Below, piece after piece: positions 48,607 through 61,500 of a stretch of DNA of 64,000 nt. A program made the position numbers and the translations under genes. Numbering within the stretch: the first letter of the stretch is position 1; every line of letters begins with the position of its first letter. The notes beneath the pieces were generated by a model. The model was not told the origin of the DNA, searched no databases, and saw only the letters and a program-made list of their open reading frames with translations. Origin of the DNA: Serinus canaria (taxonomy: Eukaryota > Chordata > Aves > Passeriformes > Fringillidae); assembly GCF_022539315.1 (NCBI RefSeq), contig NC_066315.1:47597174-47661173 (forward strand), read 5' to 3'.

Positions 48607-49684
48607 AGCGCTATCTTATGAGCAACTGTTCTTGCTGTCTTGTTAAATTTAGCCTTCCCAAGTGCTTAAGTAAGTGCCTAAGTTTCCTTTACTTCTTGGG
48701 TGTGGGTATGAATTACAGCAAGAGAAAACTTAGTTCATGTCTCAGTCATATTAGCTAACTCTAAAGAACTGTAAAATGCAAAACAGAACCAAGACATGCC
48801 TCCACTTCAGAGCAAGCCAAATTAAACTGATAACAAGATGAGCAAGAGGCATCTATATCTTGTGCAGTTAAGCCCAGGTCTTTTTAGTTCAGAATCCACT
48901 GAGATTAGGGAATTTGCATGTGGACTTCAGCAGATTTTAAACAGTGTTCTTGTGCCATTGCTTAGAAATTGTACCTCTGCAGTACTACATGTGCACTCTT
49001 CCAAATAATCTTTATTTTGTAATTTGAGCAATTTTACCAGCAATGCTAGGAATGAATGTTCTATTTGGTCCCATTCACATGAGCATGTTCCATATATTTA
49101 TACTAGACATTCCATTTTTATTACAGCTATAGCCTTTTCATTACTCTGTGCTGAAATCATTGCATCACTTGATGAATCACCTATTGCCACACTATATGGG
49201 GACAAATAAAAGTAAGCCAAAAGAACTTACAGAACTGGGTAAGGACAAGACAGCAGGCAGGAGCGAGTAGCAAATATTACACAGCTACTGAAACTTATTT
49301 CTACCTGCTCAGCCAAAAAGGAAAGTGACATGCACTGAAGGTCTCCTCACACTTCAAAGAGCCCTTCATGTTTTAAATATTTCAGTTTCCTGTACACCAC
49401 TTGTTAGCAGAATACTAAACACACAAGAATACCAAAGTTGAAGCGCTCAGTGCTCAAGTCTCAAACTCAACTGACATGAAGAACTTTGCACATTTGGACT
49501 TTTATTTGCTTTTCCTAACAGAAGAAATCAGTTTAAAAGTCATTAAATCAGGTCTCACAGTACCTACCCTCTCAGTGGCATTGAATTATGGAAAGTATAT
49601 TTTCATATATTTTAATTTAAAATAAATGACTGTGGCAATTATTTTTATAGGCTATGCAAGAATTGCATTGAACAATTTACCCAC

Positions 49685-49757
49685 CTTCTCGGTGATGTAG
49701 AAATTAGAACTATCAGCATGCTGCAGTGCAAATTGGTCATGATTTGCAAGAGACCAC
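49685..49757 (-). CDS. ELMO1: ELMO1 exon 4, residues 40-64 (73 nt)
   Basis: It begins with the G that completes Gly40, then reads WSLANHDQFALQHADSSNFY followed by ITEK, and ends in phase 0. Mammalian ELMO1, as I recall it, has Glu-Tyr where this copy has Asp-Gln after the His. Both splice signals are suboptimal: the acceptor ends TTTCTAAG instead of CAG/TAG, and the donor is GTGGGT. Skipping this exon alone would shift the frame. Confidence 0.96.
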
Positions 49758-50675
49758 CTTAGAAATATGAAAATAAATTAATCACAAAATGAAACCTTAA
49801 TAATTCAAAAAGTACCCTTTACATAATTTTAGCATGACCAAACAGGCATCTGTCATTCCCACATATTTCTCATACTTCTCAAAGTTTTCCACAGCTTTCA
49901 ATGATGCGTTCCAAAGTTTAGGTTAAAAGCATGCTTACAAAAGGAAAACCTCAGTACAAATACATCCTAGTGATCTTTTTTTTGCAGTAAGCAAGACCAC
50001 TAAGTCACTAAAATTGACCAAAAAAAAGTACCAGAAGTTTATGCTAGCTTATACGATACACAATGGATATAGTATTGAGTTGATATATTACATTAGGCAT
50101 AAAATATCACCTTCTTAGCTCAGCAGCAATTTGATGAATATAGCTAGTTTCTCCTGTGTGGTAGCACCTGCTTGAAACAGTTTTTTGCTTAATCCATTAA
50201 GCTTAAATCAAGGTATTTGTCTTAGCCAATTATTAGTCTATAATACAGAATTTGCAATTAACATTTCAATTTCATATAAACAGTCACATCAACTGGACCA
50301 GCTTACAGCACTCACTGGACTCAGTACTCAAAATTCAGATCCAGAGGCAGTGCTTAAGTCCCTTAACCCATGAACAGCAGAGACCACAAGCCAAACTGCA
50401 AAAATGCGAATTGCATCTCTGTGCAGAAAGGAAGGAAGCAGTCAAAATGAGAGTCACCCCCATGATGGAGCTGCTTTGTTAGGAGCCTCATCTTGCAAGC
50501 AATTGATCCAAAATGCACTGCAAATTCAAAACTTGAAACTAACACAAAAATATTTAAGAAACTAATGACTAGTCATACACAGTATATCTAGATTTTCTTT
50601 GGAAAAAATTATCTCCTAGTTGGTTAATACCTCAAAAAGCACTGTACCTAGTATGTACTATATAGCAGAACTCAC
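49758..50675 (-). other. ELMO1: ELMO1 intron 3 (918 bp)
   Basis: Short AT-rich intron between the 41-nt and 73-nt exons. The donor is GTGAGT and the acceptor ends CTAAG. I see no repeat or conserved element in it. Confidence 0.9.
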
Positions 50676-50716
50676 CCATCACAGACTTCTTTTATTATCG
50701 AGGACAGTGGCTTTTT
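50676..50716 (-). CDS. ELMO1: ELMO1 exon 3, residues 27-40 (41 nt)
   Basis: The minus strand encodes KKPLSSIIKEVCD plus two bases (GG) of a glycine codon finished by the next exon. The acceptor is TTCATTTACCAG and the donor is GTGAGT. The segment continues the RhoG-binding region. Its 41-nt length and phase (0 in, 2 out) fit the exact join to the 73-nt exon at 49685-49757. It is too short to stand out as an open frame and was found by family recognition. Confidence 0.95.
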
Positions 50717-53703
50717 CTGGTAAATGAAAAAAGAAAAAAAACCAAAATCACCAAATTAGAATAACTCTGAGTTCTTAGAATATGATTCCAAAGCCAGTAA
50801 ATGCAAAAAATAAAACTAGTAGCATTTCCTTGTTTATTTAACGTCAAGTGTGAAAGGATCCCAAAATTTTCTGTTGTTTTGGTCTCATAAAGGTATAAAG
50901 ATAGCAATTCTAGACATATACATTATGACATTATCCATTATTTTTGTCAACCTTAGCCCATATAATATAGACTCAGTTTTTCAACTGAGAAATCAAAAGG
51001 GTCTTTTGTGTACACTGTATCTCATTACCTAACAAAAAAAGAAGATTTAGATATCCACACCAGCATTTTCCAGGAATGACATCTGAAACCAGAAGTCATC
51101 CAATAATTTTAAACCTTCTTTTGTTTCTTTCAGAGATGGTCATATGATGACACTAATCCTCTCTCTTAAGTGCACACATGCAGTCATGATAAAACACCAC
51201 CTGGAAGGTGTTAGAATCCCAGATGTCTCAGTTCTGCTTTATTCTCTACATCTGTGAGCACAGGAGCATTTGAACTGTCTCAAAACAGCTCTCCTGCTAT
51301 GGGTCCCAAAATAGAAAAGCAGAAAACAGTCTAGCCTGTTGATGTTGCAATGCTTTGAACGTTGTTATAAACATAGGGTGCACACACAAGTGTTTTTAGA
51401 AGACTTCTGGCTAAGAGCAAATGCCATTTTATGTCCTAAACCACAGATGAAATTACATGGCAGAAAGAAACATGCCAAATTTCACCAGCTGAGTGACTAC
51501 TGAGCCTTTTCTCCCCAATACTGGGTGACCACACAATGTCACATATATCTGTTGCTTGAAAAAAACTTCCCAAGTCACCTAAACATCATAGGATCCCCCT
51601 CTCTAGTTACTTCCACTAATAACAGCTCACTGAATTACTGAAAAGGAAACAAATACAGAAAACTCACCATGAACCAAATTAATTCAACACTATTGTCAAA
51701 ATAAGCTTTTTACCTTTAATTTTTGTAAAAAATGATTAATAGAAAAATTAACTCAGTATCAGGGCATGTTATGCGAAGGAAAAAATATTTTTCCCTTTAA
51801 TTTGTTTTCTGTGCTTCAAAACGGACAGGACTCCTTGGGCAGGTCAGGATCAGAGCAGGATTTATTATTTCAACAGTCCAGTCAACTAAGCCAGTTAATA
51901 AAAGGGGAGAAACATTACAGAAGACCATTTTAATCAGACAGGAATGAAAGCACCTGCTGAAAGGATTCTGTTCCTGCTTAACATATTGTCTCAGTCCTTG
52001 GTTTCCTTCCTTCTTCTTTCACTGCCATTTCTGTTTTCACATGACCACCCAAGATGATCCACACCAGGGAAGTTAATCAAACTAAAAGCTGGCCCAGAAG
52101 AAGGGGAGGAGGAAGGGAGGGAAATAGTTTTCCCCAGGACTGATTTCCTCATCTGCCTGGCTATGTACCTAAATGAGTAGCAAACACCAGCACATGGGAG
52201 AAAAGGCAGAAGAGGGAAACTGCTCCATTCTGCAGCAGGAACAGGTTCCTTCTCCACAGCAGCCTCTCTGTTGCATTGGCTCAGTTTTCTGCATAGCTGT
52301 AGCTAGGCTGTGAAGCAGAGCAGGCAGATCACACCAGATAGAAAAAGTGGGTTTTTCTCCCAGTTTTTTTGGACTGATCAGTTCCTCAGTCTGGGTTACT
52401 GTGTCACTTGTGTACAGCTACTTTGACTTGCTGTCCTCCTCTCTGAGGGTTTTTTCATCTTCTGCAATCCTGTAAGAGCAATCCTGGCTTCCAACTGCTT
52501 TCTTTCCTCTACCTTTTAAGAAACAATAACCACAAACAAAAAACAACAAAAAACAGCAACAACAAAAAAAAAAGGCCAACACATTTTTTGTGGAGGGACC
52601 GAGGGAAGAGCACAAATTTGTCGGGAGCTAGACAACTTCGGTTTACCTTACAGCACTCAGCCTTTCAGCCTTTGCCAGCCTGTAGGCAAACTGCTGCCAA
52701 GCAGAGTGCACAGCTCTGCATGCTGTATCCCCTTCACCCCTCAGGATGCTGCTGTAGGTTCTGTTCTGATATTTCCATATCTTGACAAAATTTTATCTGG
52801 GTTATTAATTCCTTTTACAAAGTAAACAGAAACCAGCTAGCAGATTCAACAAAATGGAGGACAAAAAGAGTAACTGCTTTTTCCTCTCATTATTTCCCAT
52901 AGGATCTATAGTTTCCCATTAGAAACTATGATAAAAAAACAATTTAACAACCTAAAATAGGAATAATATAAATACTCTGAAGGCTGGATTAAATTACTTT
53001 TCAAATCATTATTTTAGTACTTCTATGTTCTCTACACCATTAACTTTTATGTCCTTTGTCAATCCCATTAACCTCCTACCCCTCTGCCTATTCTACACCA
53101 CCTTTGCATTATTATATGACAAAATCTGAAACTAAAAACTTGGACAAAAAAAACCCCAAAAAACACTGCAACAAATCAATTAGAACCTATAAAGTACAGC
53201 TAAAAGAAACAGCAAATGGATCCTCAATAATAAAAAATTATTAATACAGCCAGCCTCTCACGGTACAGCTTGGTCCTCCTGTGGCACTACTGCTACAGCA
53301 CTGATCTGAGTAAGCACAGCCCATGATGAAAGAAGCAATAGGATGAAAATAAAGTGGAACTCTTCTGGGACACAGAGTTTGCAATTAGCAATTTGATAAC
53401 CCTTTAAAAATTGATAAGTGTTAAATAAATACCACCACAGCAATAAGTAAATATAAGTACTAGCAATAAGCTGCTGCTCCTAATAATCCCTTGGGCTGCA
53501 CTCCCCCTATATGTAAGTCTCCAGAAAAAATTCTTTCCTCTTCCCTAGCTGGGAGATAAATTGCCATCAGCACATTGTTCACAAGAGGGGTGTCCCTGCA
53601 AGCAGGCAAGGGCTGCCATGACTCCCTGTGTGCACTCTCCCAGGCAGAGGCTGGCTGGCAGGAGGCTGCTGCAGGAACACTCTGGCAGAAGCACACAGAG
53701 CTG

Positions 53704-53720
53704 GCAGCAGCAGCAGCAGC
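53704..53720 (+). repeat. Short (GCA)n repeat
   Basis: Five to six GCA units inside a GC-rich CpG-free patch. Confidence 0.85.
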
Positions 53721-54062
53721 CCTGCCACCCTGCCTGCACAGCCAGGCCCCCTTGCCAGCAGACCCCTGCCTTGCTCTGGGAGTGACAGGCAGGTGGGTGA
53801 GTGCCCAGTTCCCACTGCACTTCCCAGCTGGCTTACAGCCACCCCCAGAATCCTGCCTCAGCCTGAGAGACACAGAATTATGTTTGGGTACCAGTGTCAG
53901 GACATGACTGTCTACTGCAGGGATAGAACCACAGCACTGCGAGGAAACAAAGAAAAGGGAGCTATTATATTTTTTTCATTTTTTAACCATGGAAAATGAG
54001 ATAAAAGTCTATTTCCATTCTCTGCAGAGTAATTCCACTTGGCAGGCCATTCAAAGTCTCTC

Positions 54063-54087
54063 TTTTTTTTTTTTTTTTTTTTTTTTT
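54063..54087 (+). repeat. Poly(T) run of 25
   Basis: Uninterrupted T25. Confidence 0.92.
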
Positions 54088-55202
54088 CCCTTGGCTCTAA
54101 ATATCTGCCAAATGTCAAAGAGCATAGATTTGAAGTTTTTTTACCTTAATAAAATTCTGTTTATGGAAATTTACTTACCTTTGCTGCATTTACAGTTCCA
54201 AAAAATCAAATTTACCTTATTAGTCAATGTACTTCAAAGAACAAACAATCAGTCCAAAAATATTTTTAAGTTTTTCCTTCATAGATATGAGTATTCTGTG
54301 CTAGTGCCTTTTTTTTTTTGTCTCTATGTTTCCTCCTAGACTTCATGTAAAAATGAAGTAAGCTTTTACACATGCTGAGATGCTCATTTAAAGCTCTGAG
54401 AAGATCAGGCTTTTGCTTTAATGTACAAAATAACGGAGATCAAAGTAAACTTTTTGCTCCCTACAGGAGATAACACCTTCAGCTGACTTATCACAGTATC
54501 TGCACTGAACACATTGGTTAGAATAAAAGTATTTTTCTAGGGCAGGTATTAAATCGACAGCTGAAGTTAAGTGACACTGGGGAATTACAGCCTCATGACT
54601 TACAGATCTGCACACAAGGGGAGAATCCTGACAATGACACAGAGCACAGGCAGCACTACAGCCAATGTGAATTTACACACCTGGTAAAGCTCTGTCTGCA
54701 TTGACTGGTTAGCACAGACGTCCAAGATTCAGGCATGGCCCTAATGACATCCACCATGCAGGTCACCAGTTCTGAGCTCACTGGCACATAACTCAGTTTT
54801 GTCACCAAGTTCAGTGTGCTGGGATGCACATAGATCCCAAACTCAGTCTTCTGGAGTACCTGCCCTTGCTACTTGTGCAGTACTTGATAGCACTTCCAAA
54901 GTACCTTGCAGAGCACAGACTGAGATTTCCCACTGCAATTTCCTCACCAGTTTCATCCTTTCATGCCTAGCCCTATAGAGACCTCACAGGGAACCAGTCA
55001 CCAGAACTCAGAACTAAGCACAGGTGTGCAAGACTGTGAGCTAGGTTAGTCCAGACCACTGTTTAGTTCCAGAGAAATCATGGCATGAGCAAAAGCAAGT
55101 AAAGAATGTCCAATACATGAATGCTGACCAAGACCTAGGTCCTGTTCAAACCACCAGTAGAACTCCAATTTGGGTTTAAAGCACTTCCAAATCAAACAGC
55201 AA

Positions 55203-55240
55203 GTGTGTGTGTGTGTGTGTGTGTTTGTGTGTGCATGTGT
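55203..55240 (+). repeat. (GT)n microsatellite
   Basis: GT run with interruptions TTT and GCA near its end. Confidence 0.9.
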
Positions 55241-58200
55241 GAACTGTAAAGAAGACAGAAACCTAAAACCAGGTAGAAACCTGTGTTACATGTGCAGTTC
55301 TGATATACTTTGTGCAATACCAGGTAATTGTAGATAGGCTTCTTTTAGGCCAAGTCTGAATATTTTTCCTTTCCACATGACTGATAGAGATTCTTTTTTT
55401 TTCATTTTTGCTTGTGTTCTGTTTGTTGAGGTTTTTTCTCGGACAATGATTGGGATATCTCTCTCCCTGTCTGACACCTTTTACTGCAGAAGTAAAAAGG
55501 AAACCCTTAACTCTGCTGTCCTTAAGCCTATCACAGAAAAAATAGCAGATGCAGCACATCTGTTAGTGCGAAACAGCATTAAGGAAAAAATTCAGTTGCT
55601 GACCTATGCATCTGTCAAAAAACAGAACTTCTACTCAGTAAATACAACATTCTGTCTTACAGTTAATGCTATCATGACACTAATAAATCTTTCAGTGCTA
55701 AAGTAGTTTTTGGGCTATTTAAAAGCAGAAAAACACCTCTTTTCACAATCAGTGGAGGCTTTACCTGTTACTGTCATGCACCAGCATCCACAGTGGACTG
55801 GTGGCAAACACCAGATGCAAGGACTCTTGGATCCATGACTCACTAATTCAACACTGGTTTCCTGTGGTCTAAGAGACAAGGTCTTTTGAAAGGAGGAGAT
55901 GCTGGAGTGCTTTGGACTTCAGCCTTTTCAACCTGCTCTGAACCACTCTGGGAATCAGCACCATTCCATGCAATGGAATACTGGTGAGACCAGACTTGTT
56001 AACTTATTATCAGGCATCTGTAAAAGATGAAAGGGAGGATTTCTCTAACCCAGGGGAGCACCCCAGAGAGTGAATGCCTGAAGAACAGGGATTCCACAGT
56101 GCTACAGTAAAAGAGACCATAAAACCCAGCCTAGGCCTGGCCAACACCTCACAGTTGTGCCATGCAGCCACACAGCCCAGGGCTGGAAACATTCGCGCCT
56201 CAGAGCCTACAGGCAAAACCCTCAACAAGTGCAGCTGCTGCTGAGGGAGAGAGTTTTATCAGCTCTGTTCACAGCTCTTAAGGTGGTAGTTTTAACATGT
56301 CAGTGGCAACACCTTGGTATAAATTTAGCACTAGGAGTTTGACAGGGTGCACAAGACTTAGGGAAACCCAGGTATTTGTGTCCTCTCTCCCTTCACTCTC
56401 AGCTTCCTCAGTTATTCCCTTCCCACCCCCAAAGAGATCCTCACTCCTAAGTCTGCTTTTCACCTGATCTAACCATTGACCCACAGACCATGTGTTTAGG
56501 ATGTTACAGTGACTGTACAACAAGGAAAGCAGCAAAATATAATATTAACAAAAAAACCTCAATCAGAAAAAGAAAACCATAAACAGAATTTTGCAGATAC
56601 TTCCTACTCCACCTCTAGTGTCCCTAACAAGCCATAACACTCCCTATTTTCTCAAGTGTAAGTAGGAACACTAAAAACTCTCAATCAAGAGTACTGAAAA
56701 GTTAAAAAACACCTAGGGAGCTATAGTAGTGAATTTAAGCATGTTTGCATGCAGCATTCTTGCCACATATTTATAAAATACAGCCAAAACACACTTTTAA
56801 ATACAAAGCAGGGCTTTAAGATGTGGCTCTTCACACAACCTATTAGGAGAGCATGACTTTCAAGACAGAGTGAAGAAACCCCAAATCCCCAGCTCATGAC
56901 ATACACATTTCTGGCCTACAAAGGCAGAAGTTTCTCCATGAAAGCAAAAAAAAAAAATTATACTGTGGGATTTTTGGTATTACTCTCTTTTGTATTACAA
57001 AATGTAATGTCTGTATGTCTATAACTAGACCATAATTGAGTCATAAAGTGTGCCTGGATATTCCAGCTGGCTAGAATGTGAATTAATTTATCAGTCCATA
57101 ACTTCAGAAATCTCATTGTTACACATTTCCCTTTAATAAGAGCAGAATTAACTTAAGAGATGGGACTCCTGCTGATAACTAAAAAAATTTATGGATGCAA
57201 CAACCTTAAAGTCATGTTTAGCCTTCATCTTGAAAATGCCATCACCTGCAGGCAGCAAAATTCAGGCTCCAACAGGGATGTTCTGGCAAGAATTATTGAG
57301 CTAGTAAAATCAGACATGAAAAAAGTCAAACCAAATCCACCAAAGGAAAAATCCCACAAACCCACAAAAATCAAGGGGAGAATAAAAAATAGTGCTTTAT
57401 CTCTTTGTTAAAATATTATTCTCTGAACATCCTTTCTGCTGGAGATGAGGAACACTAGGATATTAGTTCTGTAGGAGACCTCAAGTGTATCCTGGCTCTA
57501 CTTGCACTTCTATTTAACAAAAAAAACCAACCAGCTAACCAACCAACAGAACCCTGTCTACTGCATTGAACTTATGGTGCTTCACCTAGAAAATACCACC
57601 AAGTAGAAAGCATAAATAGCATCCATTAGAATGTAGTTCACAAAACATTTCTATTTATTCTCCTCCTCCCTTTCTTTTACAGTGTCTAAATCTTCTGCAC
57701 AGCTATTACCTCTTCCATCTACTAGGTCTTGCTGCTGCCTCTATTAAACAGAAGCAGTAAGACAGAGTTTTTATGTATTTTTCAGTTATGAGGTCCCAGC
57801 CACACACACCACAGGACATAAGTTTGCAGCTTTGAAAGAATCCAGCCAACCAGTGGGAATGTGGCTTTGGACAAGCCAGACTAATAAAATGTAACATGTG
57901 ACAATAACATTGCCTGTTTTATCCCTGCTGGCTGGCTGCCACCACATCAAAGAACTGAGGCTCTAATGATGACTACTCCAATGCTGCAGTTCTGCAAGAA
58001 AAAGAATCATATTTTTCAAACTCCATTGCAGCTAACAATTGGTTCATTATGTTAACGAAGCATTGTCTATGTATTCAAGTGTGTCAGTGCATTGAATTAT
58101 ATTCAGTGCACTAAAAAATTTGCATTATTGTTTCCAAGGTTTTTCTTGCTGCTGAACAGCTTTTAAAATAAATAAAAGTAAAAAATTGAGACCTTTCATT

Positions 58201-58680
58201 AGTCCAACAAAGGAAATGGAAAAAAAATGACAAAAAACCCCCATATAGTATTTCTTTTCCAGCTCTATTAATAATATCTTCACTGTGTTTATATGCCAGT
58301 CAGCACCTGCTTTATGAACGAACAGCTTCATATACAATTTTGTGAAGCTGAAATATGACAGGTACAACAAGGAGCAATAAAACTCCCAAAGCATCTGTTC
58401 GGCACCTAAACACTGATTTTAAGCAAGCCCTACCTTTAACAAGCTGGCTTAAGACAACAAAATATTTTTCAATTCTTTTTGAAAAGGTAGCCACCTTTTG
58501 GTTCATCCATCTTTGGGCAAGTCTTCCATCAGCAGCAAATGACATCCTCCTTCAGAATGGGTGAGATACACCTGCAGAGGCCAGCCCTGAGCACTGGCTC
58601 CTTCTCCTATCTGACAGAAAGGAGCTGCTGCTCCTTTCCTGCTGCAAATCCAGGCTGGGAATGTTTCTTTAAGTCAGTGG

Positions 58681-58708
58681 GGTTTTTTTGGTTTTTTTTT
58701 TTTTTTTC
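58681..58708 (+). repeat. T-rich tract
   Basis: Two T runs separated by GG. Confidence 0.9.
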
Positions 58709-60744
58709 CTCTCCCCATGATCTGCTTCGTAGCCCTCTATCTTCAAGAAACTGCAATCTTGTCAGCTGTTAAAGGCACTGACATTTCCCTTTACTATAAA
58801 CTCAGGATGTGCAATAACATTGGAAATCTTAGCAATATTCATACCAAAAATCTTCACTAGTTCCAGCTACTGCAGTACCATTATATTTTCTGGGTAAGAG
58901 TTCATATAAATTTGCAGGTTTGTGGGAAGGAGCAGGAGACTCTCTTTTCCTTCATTCCCTTAGGAACTAAATGCCTCAAGTCAGAGTCTGGAGCTAGAAT
59001 GAAGCACAGAGAGTGACACTTCACAGTACAGTGAGACATCAATATCCCTTTCTTGATCACTGCTTGAACAATGCTGGTGCTCACTAATATTGCATACATT
59101 TAGACTCGTGATGCCAAGATTGTCTCGGTATACTGCTATTACTAGTGACAGTACTTGCAGAAACCATATCTATTCTTAGTCTACACACATGGCAGAAGTG
59201 ATGTGCAACTTTCTTTTCTCTAATTAAGCGTTTCACAATCCCTTTTGAACTTCATTTTTCCCCACAGTTTGAGAAACACTGCACTGAATCAATTAACAAT
59301 CCCCAAGGGTCCATATTTAGGTCTGAAACCAGATTTAGGTTTGAAAGCTCCTTTAAAAAAAAAAAAAAACATCTTACAGGTGACTTTTTAATATGCAGCG
59401 AAGTATAATGACTTCTATGAAGAAGACAAAAACAACCACAGATAAAATGACACTGACAGAAGAGAAGAGACAACTTGAAAGAGACTCTTAACAGATAAAC
59501 TTGCTGAGTAAATCTAAACTTCAGAGACAACATAAATGTAAAGCAGCCCATGGCTTTATCCATGGCTGCATTTCTATTAACATGAAATTGTCATATGAAA
59601 ATGCTCCTGTAAATTTTGCTCACCATATGAGATTTGTTCTTTGAAAACACAGCTCTCCTCCTCCCTTCCCCCCCATCTATTTCTTTTTGCTAACGTAAAG
59701 ATCCACAACTACTAATTTAATCCATGTTTAATGATCTCATAGGTAAAAGCAAACCTGAAGGAAGAGACTGTATGGCCAAGTTTAATTATAAACTGTTCCT
59801 TTCTATAGGGAAGCCTTGTTTACCTCCAAGGCTGAGGAAGTTCATCCCCAAGCTTAGAGAAATCTTGTTTTAGTACAACTCGTGTTAAGACACACCAGTG
59901 GATTTGAATGGGATAAGCCAAAATAGATGTTGTCCCCAAATCTCCATCTTGTGCCTCTCATGGAAGCTGCTTCTCCTGCAGCAGGAACAGTGTGACTGCA
60001 AATCCACAAAGTATCCAGGTAACTTAAAATGAGCATTGGCTTACCTAAAATAATTTGTGCTGTAAAAAAACCCCAACAGTTAAGAATTATACATAATGGG
60101 CACAAATTAAAGCATGCAGGCTTTCACTGAACACAAGAAATAACACCCTCTTATGAAATAGCTATTTCTGTCACAATCAAAGAGAAGACAGGATAGACTA
60201 GCCAGCATCCTGGTTCACCTGTACAGAACCTGTGCAGTCCTATTATTAACATCTTCTAGAATAATCAGCCAGAAGAGTGAAGAAAAAGATAACAGACAGT
60301 CAGCATCTACCATTCATTTCTTCCCCAGACTGCATTGCTAAAAAGCCCACAAAAAGATCCCAATGCAAATTCAGACACCAACTCATTTCCATTCCTCCCC
60401 TTACATGACAGAAAGACTAAAGCATGAAAGATCAACACTATACACAGTTCTGAAGCCACAATCAAATCTTCATATTAAAAAATAATTTTGGGCAGAGTTT
60501 TAATATTGCTAATACAGATTTATGGAGGGGGGAACAGTCTGGATGCTATTTTTCTAATTTATGACTGAGGAAAATGATGGAACTGGGGGGGAAACCCAAA
60601 TAAACCCCAAGTATTCTGGAAGAGAATAACTGAATTCAGTCAAGTCCATCTCTCAAGAAGAACATGATTCAAAATCAGTTCTAATCCGTACAGGCATCAG
60701 ACACCTGTGAGGTTTACTGCAACTTAATTAGTTCCCACCTGGTT

Positions 60745-60758
60745 AGAGAGAGAGAGAG
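60745..60758 (+). repeat. Short (AG)n repeat
   Basis: Seven AG units. Confidence 0.85.
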
Positions 60759-61476
60759 CAGTAAATAAGAGACAGTTTTGCCCTCGTTGTTTAAAGCAAC
60801 TTTCCAAGAAAAAAGCACTTGTGAAACCCTGACATCAAATAGTACATGTCAATGAATGAGCAGAAAACTTTACATTCATTGAAATCAGGCATAGAGGCTA
60901 ATTCCAAAAGGCACTTAATTATGTATCAATGTTTCTGCCACAGAATCTCTCTATCTGAGTAAGACTAATTTTGCATTATTAAATTTAAAACCACCATTGG
61001 TGAACCCAGGTTAACAAACCTGTAGAAATGTAGTGGGAAGCCTCAACAACTTGAAAAGGCTCTGTGCTTCCTGAAGTCCAAGCTGTCAGAAGTCATGCAG
61101 GGGCGTATAAAGTTTAATAACATTTGGTGGAAAAATACTGATGTGCTCTTTTAAGGCTAACACCTGTCAGTACCCCACCATCAATGGTTCTGATTTCACA
61201 GTAACATTTCTTCACTTTGAAAATATTTTACTCTCTCCATTGCTAAGCAAAACATGCATACACGCAGCAAGTAAATTAGGATAATGTGCAACTGAATATA
61301 AATAAGTGCTTCTAAGTATATGCAATGAGCAACCTTAAAAAACCTCCCAGATTTTCCTTTGATTACTTATATGGTATTTGTACTTCAGTTTTTGGAACAG
61401 CCTCAGTACCCTGAAAGATAAAACACTTGTGTCACACTAGAGTAATGGGTTTCTGTTGTTTGATTTTCTTGTTGTT

Positions 61477-61500
61477 TTTTTTTTTTTAATTTTTTTTAAG
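61477..61500 (+). repeat. T-rich tract
   Basis: Two T runs separated by AA. Confidence 0.9.

Larger units (their letters stand above)
35737..49684 (-). other. ELMO1: ELMO1 intron 4 (about 13.9 kb)
   Basis: Contains a sense-strand CR1 with internal deletions (39066-40218), an older CR1-like fragment (about 40985-41470), a solo LTR (45504-46328), A/C-rich low-complexity tracts (43570-43628, 48361-48606) and a 21-bp tandem duplication (47333-47374). The rest is unique AT-rich sequence. Confidence 0.85.

Noticed and set aside
53460..53999. Six overlapping frames on both strands
   Set aside because: Caused by the GC-rich, stop-poor patch. No frame looks like a known protein. The patch itself is kept as a finding.
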